Shown piece after piece: positions 1 to 12,908 of a stretch of DNA of 64,000 bases (position 1 is the stretch's first letter; the number at the start of each line of letters is the position of its first letter). The notes beneath the pieces were generated by a model, which saw only the letters and a list, made by a program, of their open reading frames with translations, was not told the DNA's origin and made no database searches. The DNA is taken from the NCBI RefSeq assembly GCF_036850765.1, contig NC_089493.1:11223632-11287631 (forward strand). The letters run 5' to 3'. This DNA is from Saccopteryx bilineata. Taxonomy: Eukaryota > Chordata > Mammalia > Chiroptera > Emballonuridae. Position numbers and translations under genes: made by a program.

Positions 1-619
1 AAAGAGTCCCTGACCTCACAGAATTCACGGTTTAGTGGGAAGGACCGATAGTAAGCAAACTCACAAATACTGACCTATGCAATTACAAAGTGAAATGGTT
101 TGAGAATGAGCCACACCACAATGTCTCAGGTCTTTGTATCCATCACTGAGAGAGAGCTCATGAGGGGAGGGGGGCCAGGCGGGAAAGAGTGAGACTCAGT
201 CCACTTAACAGGCAAGTAGACCAAGAAGAGAACATGGGGAACGAAGTCTGAGTTGACCGCAGTTTTGTAAACTGGGGAGAAGGTGCCTCTTACCCTTCCA
301 AAGCAGCTCTTGATCCCAGCTGCTCTTCTGTACTTTTGCTCCAGCTGCTAACCCAGGTGAGCTGCCCTGAGGGAGCTGAGACACTCATTCCCCCATACGT
401 GGGTGCTGCGACCCTGACATGGTCACCCCTCCGTGTGTCTGTCGCAGCCGGCCTCTTACACTGAGAACAGTGTGGGTGCACCTGGGGCAGGAGAGAATGT
501 GACAGTAGAGCATAGGGCCCTGTTCAGCTCAGGCCTGGGGCACTCAGGAACTATCAGACCCCAGCAAGGGGCCGACTTGACTCCACCAAACCTGCTTGGG
601 GTGGAGTGAGACTTAACAA

Positions 620-1345
620 ATGGGCTGGTGGTTGTGATGGTTAATTGTGTGGGTCAGGTTCACTGAGCAGTGGGGCGCCGAGATAGATATTTGGCTAAAC
701 ATGATTCTGGAAGTGTCTGTGCGAGTGTTTCTGGACGAAACTGCCATCTGTGCGTGTGGACGGAGTAAAGCACGTTGCGCTCCCCGATGTGGTGGGTGCC
801 ATCCAGCCCGTGGAGACCTGAACAGAAGGGCCGAGGGGGATTCTGTCGGGGCTGGCACTCTGGTGTCCTTCCTGCTCTGGGACAGCCTCCCATCAGGGCC
901 CCTCGTTCCTGCGGCTTTGGGGCTGGGACTGAAAGTGTACCTTGTCTTCCTGGGGCTCAGCTTGCAGAGGGCAGGTATTTATATTCCTGTCTCCCGTTGC
1001 TTCTGTCTCTCTAGAGCAGCGGTTCTCAACCTGAGGGTCGCGACCCCGGCGGGGGTCGAACGACCAAAACACAGGGGTCGCCTAAAGCCATCGGAAATAC
1101 ATACATTTTTAAATACATATATTTTTAAATAAATACATACATTTTTAAATAACTACATATATTTTTAAATAAATACATACATTTTAAAATAAATACATAC
1201 ATTTTTAAATAAAATATGTATTTCCGATGGCTTTAGGCGACCTCTGTGTTTTGGTCGTTCGACCCCCGCCGGGGTCGCGACCCACAGGTTGAGAACCGCT
1301 GCTCTAGAGAACCCTAATGCAGATAGAACTTTTTGGGTTAGTTCA
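620..1345 (+). mobile_element. Ancient interspersed repeat, split by a hAT MITE
   Basis: The flank before 1017 (GGTTAATTGTGTGGGTCAGG ... ATATTTGGCTAAACATGATT ...) and after 1309 (GAACCCTAATGCAG) reads as one old mammalian repeat whose consensus I recognise but cannot name with confidence. Confidence 0.6.
1017..1301. mobile_element. hAT-type MITE, 285 bp
   Basis: Long near-perfect terminal inverted repeats starting CAGCGGTTCTCAACCT surround an AT-rich centre. An 8-bp duplication CTCTAGAG flanks it (1009-1016 and 1302-1309), the classic hAT signature. The inverted arms carry GTCGCGACCCCGGCGGGGGT-type sequence. No coding capacity. Confidence 0.93.
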
Positions 1346-2970
1346 TGGAACTATAGGTCAGCTGCAGCTAGGAGCCGGGAGGCCTGAGGCAGGGGCCAGG
1401 CAGGGAAGCCAGAGAGTGGGAAGCGGGTGGGGGAACAGCACAGCCGCAGGCCCCATGCAGGTGGAAAGATGGCTGAGAAGTCCAGGTGGGACTCCGGGGT
1501 GGGGAGACAGGGCAAAGCTGCTCAGCCAGTGGTAGAGAGCAGCACGAACAGCCCCTCCTGCCCCAGGAATCACTGGGAGAGGTCCAGCGCGAAGATGTGG
1601 ATGGGAGGCCAAAGGAAAAGTCCGGAAGTGTCTAGTCTTTTCCATTGGGCAATACCAAGCCTGGGAGAGGAGAGCCTGGAGGAATGAGCTGGCACTGAAA
1701 GTGTTAGACACACGGGCTGTAGAACTGTGGACGTGCCCTCCGCTAAGGAAATGTCTGCTGGTAGCACAGGCTTCAGGAAGGCTCAACCCAGCGGCCTGTG
1801 CTGAACCACCGAAGACCTGGCCGCCCCCTTCCTCCCTGCCTGACCAGGTGCTGGCTGCCTCCTAAGCCTGGTGCCCCACAGCTGGGAGAGGGACGTGGCC
1901 CATGCCCCTCAAACATGGCAGGGAAGTGGGGGGACAGAGATCTACATGAAAATCAGGGCACCGCCACTGGGAGCATGGGGACAGAGAAGTCAAGCAGCCC
2001 AGACCAGCACAAATGCCCCGTGAGGACCAGCTATGGGGGAACTCCGCTTTGAGAGGAGGCGAGGCTGGGCCAACCACAGGCCCCTCCCACTCTGGGAGTG
2101 CTGTGACTTCAGTGTGAAGCACACACTTAACTCATGCCTAGCAGTCAGGACAAGTGAGGTGCCAGTATGACTTCGGGCCAGTGCCCACTGCCCCCTCAGC
2201 CCAAGGCCTGTCTGACCAGCTGTGAGATGACCTGACTGGGAAGCAGCCGCACTGGCTCCTGGGCGCTCTGCAGTCGCTTTCCTGTACTGCCCACATCTTC
2301 CACGGGCTGCTGAACCCCGCCACGGCCACGGCCCGTAAGCACCTGGACTGCCCCCAATGCTCTTTGGCCCGCTGGGGACCCTCAGGGGAGCGGGAGACCC
2401 ATGGCGGTCCCAGCACTGATAGATGACATAACCCTGCGTTTCCAGGCCCGGCCCGGAAGCAGCTCCGGGGCCACAGAACCCTTCCTTCACCCACCGAGCA
2501 CATCTCACCGGGGCGACGCCCAGTCCAAACCATCCAAGGAGGTAAGAGCTGGGGGAAGGCCAGACCACCTCCACGTCCACGTTTTGGTTCGTTTTTACGT
2601 TTGCTTCTGAGATAACGGCTGCCAGGTAGGTGGACCTCAGCCTTCCTTAGACTGGGCTCCCAGCCCTCCCCTGCCCGCCACAGCAGCTGACCACTGAAAC
2701 GGCTCACAGCCCAGGCCCGTCTCTGCGGGACTGTCGATGCAGGTCCCAGCAGGGGCTGCGCCCCCCCCCCAAGTGGTGTGCAGGCAGGCCCGCAGGCAGG
2801 CCCCATCTTCCGAAGCAGCAGGGAAAGGGACCGGTGCCCCCACTTGGACAGGACCCCAGGGCAGGAACAGCCGCTGGAATCAACTCCCCTTGTACTCACT
2901 TTCTTACAGCCCGCCCGGAGAGGCTGTGTACATCTCAATGACTAAAATAATCTGGAAGCCACTATTTTGA
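1346..2970. other. GC-rich intergenic stretch, nothing recognised
   Basis: Many overlapping open frames on both strands are composition artefacts; none shows a recognisable domain or splice-consistent exon. By human synteny the BTBD7 3' end should lie just off the left edge of the window, so part of this could be regulatory or UTR, but I see no proof. Confidence 0.4.
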
Positions 2971-2976
2971 ACTGGT

Positions 2977-5015
2977 TTTATTTAATTTACAGAAACCTGA
3001 TTGGAGTTTAGTATGTAATTATAAGTCCAGTAACAATTCTACAAAAGTGGACATATAATGCCAGAATTCCTTAAAAGCAACTAACATCGTATTCTTCTTC
3101 TGCATAAAACATGCATTAACTGCCCCATGTTGGCCAAGATCAGTCTCTACAAGAAGAGACGGTCCAATACAGTAAGAAAGCTAGTTGTGAACAACAGGTA
3201 AAAAAGAGGTTTTCTGGTTAATGTGAAAGAAGGAGCAGTACCTTTCATAGAATGAGCCCTTCAGCATGGGGTGGTTTGTATTATTGTGTTGCACAGTGAC
3301 ACGTCACCTCTGAGAACTGGTCCTGACCTGTCGTGAGAAGTAAGGAACTTTCTGGCAGTTAAATCAAACATCAGAGAAGACAGAAACTTTCCAGCCACAG
3401 CGACCCGCTACTTGTGCAACCTTGCAGAGCAAGTGCAGAAATCCTGGCTTGGGAGAGCCCCCCAACTGGGGGTTGTGGACAACCTCAAAGAGCCCTGAGC
3501 TTTCTATTTCTAACCCCAGCCCGTACCGTTTTCCTGCAAGGCCAGCCCAGGGCACACGAGTCTCCCGTGGCCAGGAGACGTTCAGGCTCCTACGCCCTCA
3601 TGGGGCTGTCATTAGGCATGATGCTGGGAAGCACGGGACGGACCGTTTCTCCGAGGCCGTGATTTCCTGTGGCTCCTGTTCATCTCGTCCAGGGAGCAGT
3701 GGACACTTGTCTAAGTGGCCACTGAACACAAAGGAATATGAATAAACACTTGTGGCCCCAGAGCCGCCAATGATTATAGTCACAGTCCTCAAAATGTGTC
3801 CTGTTGTCAGGACAGATCTCATCCCTCCAGGAGAGCAACTCTGCGTTGAGCAACGGGTGTTTTCCACAGACGGAGGGCTTTAAAGAGATTGCAAACCCAC
3901 TGAAAGGACTTCCCTTCAAACACGGGGTTTTAGACAATATTCCATGAGGCCTTCAAAAGACCTCATTGTCACCAGGGAACCAGCTGTGGACATTACCTTC
4001 TGTACATAAAGCTCATCACTTGCGCAGCCTCCGGCCTTATCTGGAACATTCCACACAGTCTGCCTCTTCTAACACAGGGCGCTCACTGCCCTGCTCACTA
4101 CAAGGAGGCTAAGCCAGTATCTTTTCTCTTCAGCACAATTTAAGGGGAAGAAAATAATTTATTGGGATTCTAATGTTTCATAACAGAACAGTATCAAAAT
4201 AGGTGTTTTTAATATATGCTTATGAATATCCCTGATAATACAAAGAAAGCCAGAGGACCCTGTGAGCGCCACGGTTCCCAGGGCGGTTCCGGGGCCGGTT
4301 CCGAGGCAGCAGAGGACCTGCGGGGCGGCCGTGTTCGGCAGGAGGCCCGTGAGCACTACAGTACTGAAATCTAATATGCTAGTGCCAGTAGGCTGGTGAG
4401 CGCAATGGTCACTTCCAATTTCTTAGGAAAATCCGTATCAAAGGTCGGCTTCCTCAGCCCTGCCAGCGGCCGGTCTCCAGGCCCCAGAGCCGGCAGTCCG
4501 GTTCCTCCAGAGGCTGGGCCCAGGGAAACGAGCCTGAGCAGAGGCGTGGGCGGAGCAGACCGGGCCCCAGGAAGCTCCGACCTAAGGCACCTCGATCACA
4601 GGGCTGAGGGGACCGAGTTCTGGCCGACAGGCGGGTGCCTCAGAGCAGGTCCTGGGAGACAAGTGCTCTGAGGCAGAGTAGACACATTGGGGAGTTCAAG
4701 ACCAAAGACCAGAAAAGAAACTACTTTCTCAAAACCAAATCAAACTTCTTACAACTTATATGCAAAACCCCTGGGTAGACGGGGTGGGGGTGGGGCGGGG
4801 CTGAAGTCTGGAACGAGGCGCTTCAGGCCAAGTGGGAAACAGGAATGCCGCTAGGAAACCAGCAGCACTGTGGCTGCCGGGTGAAGGAGGGAGGCCGCTC
4901 CCGGGCAGGGGGCCCCCAGGGACAATGGGGAGAGGAACAGATGGGAAACAAGCCCCTTTATTCCTGGGGTGGAGGGCGCACTCAGCAGCCTGGGTGAGAA
5001 GGCCCTCGCTCCACT
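2977..5015 (-). other. UBR7: Probable UBR7 3'UTR with candidate poly(A) signals
   Basis: Downstream of the UBR7 stop the minus strand carries AATAAA at 4957-4962, 4158-4163 and 2977-2982. The interval contains no SINE, although neighbouring DNA is full of them, which fits a constrained untranslated exon. Which signal is used cannot be told from sequence; the outer limit is a guess. Confidence 0.45.
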
Positions 5016-5108
5016 CTAGCTGCAGTAATACTGCATCCCATCCACTCTTCTCCTCTTTTTTGACTGAAATTCCTCAAAGAACTGCTGGATGTCCTCTCTC
5101 TTCACAAC
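5016..5108 (-). CDS. UBR7: UBR7 coding exon 11 (C-terminus and stop)
   Basis: 93 bp from VVKREDIQQFFEEFQ to MQYYCS and a TAG stop at 5016-5018, after a CACAG acceptor. It includes the basic SKKRRR stretch, a plausible nuclear localisation signal. Confidence 0.95.
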   Translation of the reverse strand, partial: VVKREDIQQFFEEFQSKKRRRVDGMQYYCS

Positions 5109-8100
5109 CTGTGGACGGAAGCAAAGATTAGGAAAGGGAACACAGTGCAGAGCAGCAACAACCGGACATAAGGCTCACAAACAAGGCCAACTCCTCTCTC
5201 CACGCGATCGAGTCCCGGGCCCAGGGCGGCCGGCCTGCTCCGACTCCCGGTCAGCAGATGGCACGAGCCCGAGCGCGGCCCCACTGCTACGCTGACCCCC
5301 TCACGCACGAGGAGGGAAGCGCAGCCCGGGGTGACGGCGGCATCTGAAGAGCAGACAGCATACAGTGCCTGTGGAGGGCCCCTGGCACGGAGGGAGTTCT
5401 ATGCCATAAAAATGAGAAATTTCTCTTCCCATTTTATCGGGAAAAGGATTGCAGCATGATACAAGTGTCTATGACATAAACAAAGTATTAAAATCAGACA
5501 AAGGGAAGTAGAAGTAGAAAGTGGCCAGGCTGCCCAGGAGTCCCTGCTCACCCAGGAGTCAGTCTTGCCAGTGATCTGACCTAACGCTGTCTAACGGCAC
5601 CACAGGGACAGGCGAACTGCTCTGAACTACAAGGGCAGCACATGCTGTTGTTAGGAGGAAAGCGGTGGGCCCGGGAGGAGGGAGAAAGCAGTGAATGCAC
5701 ATGAGCAAGAGGAGGAGAGAGATAAAGGGACAACCACTGGTGGATCAAATGAGAATCCCTCCACTCCCCAGGGGGAGTGGTGCTAACATGCAAACAGCAA
5801 GGCTAACTTGAAGGACTTCCTTGGGTAAACTGAGACACTTATTAATCCTTCCAATTACAGGACTTAACATTCTGTCAGTTCTCTTCCCCAGAGCAGTAGC
5901 TGATAGGCCAGTTTCACAAACACTAACGGTTAACCTGCTGGTCAACCAGTGAGCAATTAGAACCCCTGACAGATTCAAGATCTAGACGGCTGCCACTCTC
6001 TGAGGTAACTGTAGGACAAAGCTCTACAGCACTTGACTAGATGGCTGGAGATGCACACTTATAACATGCTAGTAAATAGGGTACTTGGGAGTTCCAGTCA
6101 GAGGATTTATCCTTACCTTGAAGCTCAAACATTCAACACTGAAAGTCAATGAAAGGAAAACATTTCTCCTTCAAGGACACTGTGGGAGGAGACCTAAAAG
6201 CACACCAATTAGGGTGTGCAATTTTTAGTTTCTAGATGTTCACAGTCAACACGCAGGGTAGAAACATTAAAAAAAAAATACTTGGGTTCAATAATAAATC
6301 AATGAATTGGTTTGTCTCAGAAAATGTGCAGTTTCCGAGTGGGTCTAACAGATACAAACATTAAGTAGAGGCAGCCCACCATCTCAGAACATCTAGAACT
6401 TATTAGTACCATCTGTGGACACACAAAGCCAAAGTGGGGAACTCTTATGGCAACTACGGATTCTGTTTGTTTGCTAAAGATCCAGTTAATAATGTCATGG
6501 AACCAATAATACAAAAATAATATTTTCTGTCCTTTTAAACCATCATATCATTTGGAATTTCTCTTAGGAAGACTCATAAAGAGCGACTCTAGTGATAGCA
6601 GATCAATATGTTAAAGACACATGAAGACTTCAAATAAAAATATTTAAAATATTAATGGAAAAAGACAAACGTAACTTTCTGTGATTTTAAGTGTGTGCAT
6701 GTAAAATAAAATTAATTAAAGAGCACTGTGACTACAAACTACACAAGAGCAGAGGCTCAGAGCTGGTCAAGAACCCATGCTTGGACACATCAGAAAGAAC
6801 TCAGATGTTCACTAATGCAGTTTAAAACAGTTCCACCACGAACACTCTCAGTTCTAGCAAGAGAAGCATGAGTCTATGTTAACCAGACAGCCTTTGCAAC
6901 AGAAATAACTCTGATTGTAAAATTCAATTATGACTCAATACCATTTTGAATTCTACATGCAAAGTTGGTTCTCTGAGTCGTCCCAATTTTATATATTGTA
7001 AGATCAACCTGAATGATTGTTACTGAAATTCAGTATCTGAAAAAATAAATGAAGTAAACAAGCAAAAAAAAGGAGTAAGAAAAAAAAAAAAAAAAGGAGT
7101 AAGAATAACTCTAGTTTGAGACCTGTTGGGAAGCAGGAAGACGTTCGCAGTGACAGTGAAGAAGGCTCTCTATAAAATGAGAAAACTAGTCAAGAGAGGG
7201 CTCTTCTAACTTCTGAGTTTACAGTTCACTTTGTGGAAAGGCAGCACGGTGCCCGTCAGGAAATCTGGGAAGCTACAAGTTCTCCCATCTGTGGAAGAAG
7301 AAACGACCTCAGGTAGGCTGGCAGAGGCTGCCTCCAAGAAAGGAAGCCTCAGGGCACCTCCTGAGCATCCACCAGGCCCCGTGAGCGGGTTTGTCTGGCC
7401 AGCTACAGCAGAGTAAAGCATCTGCCCAGAAGGACAACCTTAGGCCATGAAAAAAAAAGTTAAATTATCTTTTATACTTGCCCTTGGAAGGTGGAAAAGT
7501 ATTTTAGAAAAAAATGGAAAAAAACAAATTTCACCACAAACATATGAATAGTAAAGAGCTAGGAAGTACTGTAAATTCGTTTGGAATGCCACTGAAAATA
7601 CTGCACGTTGCAGAGTCAGCGTGCCCCTCGCAAGTATATAGATTTTCTTGCTGTTAAGAGAAATAAATGTTTTATCTCCTAATTATAAAGTTCTTTTACT
7701 CTAAACTATAGGACCCAGAATCCCAAAAATAGGGCCTGCTTGTAATTTTTTCCTGTCTGGTCACTTTTCTTCCTTCTCTGAGGATCCTTGCTTGAAGGTC
7801 AGGTGGGCAGAATCTAGAACCCAGAATTGGATGGCTGACCCACGGGCCTTCTCCTAAGCTACAACTTCTCTCTCCAGGTCCCTGTGACTGCTCCGCCCCT
7901 CATCCTTCTGGCCTGGGCTGGGAAGGACGCATGGTGCAGCCTGTCTGCGGTGTCTCACCACCTCTTACTGGTTTCCATTAGCTCTGCTGGCGGTAACCTC
8001 TCAAGTATTCAGTTTAAGATGCACATTTTTTTCATTAAAAAAAAGAGTTTATTCAAAACATACAGGGCTATGATTAAAATTCTTAAACTCAACGTACCGT

Positions 8101-11100
8101 GCCTTCATCAGCAAATCTCTTGAGATAGTCTTTAAGTTCAGTCTTCAAGTCATTATACTCTAAATCAAAGCAATAAGACAGAGAAGCATTAGCTTTTAGG
8201 GAAAAAAAGTCCTTTATCACTAACTGTTGAGTATATACAGTTTAAATTTTAGTTAATAGTTTCAATTTTTCTTTTTTTTTTTTATTATTATTATTATTTT
8301 TGTATTTTTCTGAAGCTGGAAACAGGGAGAGACAGTCAGACAGACTCCCGCATGCGCCGGACCGGGATCCACCTGGCACGCCCACCAGGGGCGACGCTCT
8401 GCCCACCAGGGAGCGATGCTCTGCCCCTCTGGGGCGTCGCTCTGCCGCAACCAGAGCCACTCTAGCACTTGGGGCAGAGGCCAAGGAGCCATCCCCAGCG
8501 CCTGGGCCATCCTCGCCCCAATGGAACCTTAGCTGCAAGAGGGGAAGAGAGAGACAGAGAGGGGGGGGGGTGGAGAAGCAAATGGGCGCTTCTCCTATGT
8601 GCCCTGGCCGGGAATCGAACCCGGGTCCCCCGCACGCCAGGCCGACGCTCTACCGCTGAGCCAACCGGCCAGGGCTCAATTTTTCTTTAAATTAAACCTA
8701 CATAGAAACTTGTTCCGTTTCTCCCAAATTCCTTCATTTTGACATTAAAAATATTTTCATTAAATAAAAACAACAACAAAAATACAACCTCATAAACCAG
8801 AGATAGTTTCACTCCCAAAAAGTTAAGGCATTTTTAAAAAGGTTTTCTGTCTCTCTGGAATGCTAATGTTTGAAATGACCTTGATTCACCAAGTATTTTT
8901 AAAACTTGTTCCCTCAATCAACCGTTTGTATTAGGTATGAAGCTCACTGAAGGTTACAAAAATCATTTAGATGCAGCCTCCATTCTCGAAAAGCTTTTAG
9001 TGTAATAAAGGCAAAAGGAAATCAAATAGTTACAGATAAAATGATCAATGCCATGAAAGGGCACAGAGGTGGTGCCATCCCCAGAAACTGGCTGGGAGAG
9101 AAGTCGCTAAGATAAGCTGGGCATGATGGGGGAAAATGTCAAAGCCTGCGATTAAGAGTCGGGGTAGCCCTGGCCAGTTGGCTCAGTGGTAGAGCGTCGA
9201 CCTGGCGTGCAGAAATCCCGGTTCGATTCCCGGTCAGGGCACACAGGAGAGGCGCCCATCTGCTTCTCTACCCCTCCCCCTCTCCTTCCTCTCTGTCTCT
9301 CTCTTCCCCTCCCGCAGCGAGGCTCCATTGGAGCAAAGATGGCCCGGGCGCTGAGGATGGCTCCTTGGCCTCTGCCCCAGGCACTAGAGTGGCTCTGGTC
9401 GCGACAGAGCGACGCCCCCTGGTGGGCGTGCCAGGTGGATCCTGGTCGGGCGCATGCGGGAGTCTGTCTGACTGTCTCTCCCCGTTTCCAGCTTCAGAAA
9501 AATACAAAAAAAAAAAAAAAAAAAAAAGTCGGGATATTTCCCCCCCAGCGGTTTCCTGTGAACCACTGAAGGAATCTCAAGAACTGTCAAAAGATGACAT
9601 GTAATGCTCGATGAAAATTGTTTTCCATTGGATGAAAAAAGAAATTGACTCTCTAATACTCTTTATGTACACATCTCCCCTTAATCAAAACAGCACATGC
9701 TGTGGCTTCTCAAGCGTGTAATTATGCTAGCACATGAGCCTGGTTCACTGGTCACAGCAACTCAATACCCAGCAACATGACCCTTAAGCAAGTATAGTTG
9801 AGTTCTACCATACAATTCCAAATTTAAACTTTCTATTAAAACAATAACTCGTCTTTATTTTTCAAAAGCAAAAATAATTATGAACTTCATGGATTTTCGC
9901 ACTCAAACAGTCCTTACCACAAATGAGTTCCACTTGTTGGACTCGGTTCATGCTGCTAAGGGTGTCCATTAACGGATCTGCCCTGTCAGCTGCCTGGTCA
10001 ACCTTGCCCTTGTTTTCATAAGCCAAAACTGTGTCATACTCGTCTGTCAGGAACAGGACATCGAGATCTCCATACATTTTCTTTAAAAAATAAAACCAGT
10101 TTCCCCATTAGAACACATGTCCTTCTCAGAAAGCCAACCTCATGAGAATCACTAACAATTTAGTTTTTTAAGATTAACTGCCAGAAAATCCAGAGCCTGT
10201 TACCACAGAGTTGCTTGAGTGTTTTCTTCTATTTGCCCAAATCTCTCTTAGAAACCTCCCAACTTCCTAGTAGATGTTGTACGGGCCAACAGATCTTTAC
10301 TTAAAAACCACTGATTTTCTGTAACTCTCAATGTGTGTCCAAGCAATTCTATGATATAAAAAGCTAAGAACTGCTATTACCACTAAACTGAAAATAAATA
10401 AATAATAAGTAATCCACAACTCTTCATTTCTTCCACAAGCATTTAGATACTATTTCATAAGTTTGCTTAGCATAAAAAAAATTTTCTCTTCTCTACACTC
10501 CTACACTCCTAACATCAATTTCATAAATATACTTTTCAGATGTTCTTATTTTAGGCATCTGTCCACAAACACACTACCACTGAATTTGTCAGGTGCTTAC
10601 CATACAGTCTTTGCAGGTACATAACTTGCTACGCCAGTTCAGGGGCCAGTAGGTAGCGGTCTCTTTCTTTATAAAATGTTTAGCTTTAAGCTCCTGAAGT
10701 TTGCAGCTGGACTGTGATTCTGTGTTGAGATGTTGATTCTTAAACACTGTCTGAAATAAAATTAAGTTTTAAAATTGTGTTTTTCACACTATCATAGTTT
10801 TCATAGTTTAAACTTGTAAGAGAACTTTAGGTAAAATATACAATTCAAATCCAAAGCTATAGAGCTTACAGAATTCATTTTGCTAAAGTTTTATTTCTTT
10901 CATGGCTCCTCCTTCATCTGTTACCTGGAGATCGAATGCAGAACTGGAGCTGGTACATGGTTCACTCGTCTGCTCTGCTTTCACTTCCCTGACAGCATCC
11001 TCTGCATGTTCTGGCACGTCCTCTTTGAGAGCACTGTCTTGATGATCTCCATTTTCAGGTTTGATAACTTCCTGATCACCTATTCCATCGACATTCAGTG

Positions 11101-12869
11101 CCAACCCATCGTCCTCGGCAGATGCTTTAGTCACTGTAGGATCAATGGAAACACACACACACACACACACACATATCCACAGAGCTATTAGACAAGGAGA
11201 AAAATCACTTTACCTGATTAAAAAATACTTCAGGTTAAGATGGTGGTATAGGTAAACACGGTGCTCAAATCCTCCCACAACAATAATCAAAATTACAACT
11301 AACCTACAGAACAACCATCATTCAAAACTGCCTGAAATCTAGCTAAATGGAAGTCCTACAACTAGGGATTTAAAGCAGCAGCCACATCGAGGCTGGTAGG
11401 AGGGGCTTCTCCCATGCCCACGTGTGGTAGTTTAAAATCGACAAGGATTATCTGTGCTACGGCAGTACCCAGAGGAGCATGGGGTCCCAACCTGACACCA
11501 GGCCTCCCAGCCCAGGCTTCCAGTGCCAGGAAGAGAAGTCCCCATAATGTCTGGCTGTAAAAACCAGCGGGGATGTGGCTGAGTGAGACAGAGAGCAGCA
11601 GTCCCAGGCAGCTCCTCGTAAAGGGCCTGCGCCGACTTACTGGGACTCCCTTCCTGAGCCCCAACACTGGGCAGAAGCCTGAAAGGAACCAGGGGTGTGG
11701 GGGGAGAAAGTGGACTGTCTGGCATCAGAGCAAGAGCTGGGGGGCAGCTTTCTGCCCGTTAAAAGTGCTGGCAGAGGCCATTGTCCCTTTTCTGAGACCC
11801 CTCCAACCTCAAAAAAAGCCACCAGGCTGGAGCCGTATCTAAGCTCCTACTGTCTGCCCTGCCCAGATGATTCTGAAACCCACCACCCAACCTGTGGGTC
11901 CACCCGAGCTGTTTCCCCTGGCTTTTCCAAACAAACGGCCTCTCTCGCCTCATGCACCTGACTTTCCTAAATCTCTCAGGCAAGCAGCACCTGGCCTCTG
12001 CATACCCTGTACCTCCTGCTTAGTGACCCCAGGCCAGGCACTAGTGGCAGCTGACCTTGGTTCACAGCCTGGCCCCTCCTGGGCACCACTAAGCCCAGCA
12101 CAGGTGGCAGCCATCTGCACACTGCTCTGTAGTTTGTAGCGGGTGGCCCCAGGTGGGGCACAGATGGTGACAGACACTGCCTCTCCTGGGAGGCCCCAGA
12201 GCCCGTGCACTTGGTAAACAGCATAGGGAAAATAGTGATATTCTAATAATTATGTATGATGTCAGATGAGTATGAGACTTGTCAGGATGATCACTTAGTA
12301 AATTATATAATGTCTAATCACCAGGTTGTACACCTGAAACTAATATTATATTGTATATCAACTGAAACTGAAAAATAAAAAATTTAAAAAAATATTTTTT
12401 AGTTAATTTAAATTTAAAAATAAAAAAATATATTTTTTTTTAATTTATTTTTTTATTAATTCATTTTTAGAGAGAGAGAGTAGAGAGAAAGAGAGAGAGA
12501 GAGAGAAGAAAGGGAGGAGCAGGAAGCATCAACTCCCATATGTGCCTTGACCAGAGAAGCCCAGGGTTTCGAACCGGCGATCTCAGCATTCCAGGTTGAT
12601 GCTTTATCCACTGCGCTACCACAGGTCAGGCTAAAAAAATATTTTATAGTCTGGAAAAGAAGAGTCAATCTTAATTGTTGGAATAATGAGAAAGGAAACC
12701 AATACTTTTTTAGGTTATGACTGCCAATCCAGAGTTCAAATAACTGACTAGTTTATTTAAAAATATAATCACGCCCTGGCTTGATAGCTTGGTTGATCAG
12801 AGCATCATCTCGCTGCAGAGGCGGCCGGTTTGATCCCCGGCTCAGGGTACATACAGGAACAGATCAATG

Positions 12870-12908
<39 letters not shown>

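Noticed and set aside
1..619. Possible BTBD7 3' exon expected by synteny
   Set aside because: No frame or poly(A) context that I can tie to BTBD7; its end probably lies outside the window.
2138..2938. 266-residue minus-strand frame
   Set aside because: GC-rich low-complexity translation, overlaps other equally long frames, no splice or domain evidence.
8469..8690. Many 60-150-residue frames rich in R, P and G around 8.3, 13.4, 17.3, 26.6, 28.0, 29.0, 31.1, 36.0, 41.0, 42.8 and 54.5 kb, some seeming to form a protein family
   Set aside because: They all lie in type A SINEs and look alike only because the SINE copies are alike. They run in several frames and on either strand.
9166..9245. tRNA-like genes with A- and B-box motifs
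   Set aside because: Every such module is the head of a SINE followed by its body and A tail. None folds into a free tRNA with proper ends as far as I can see.
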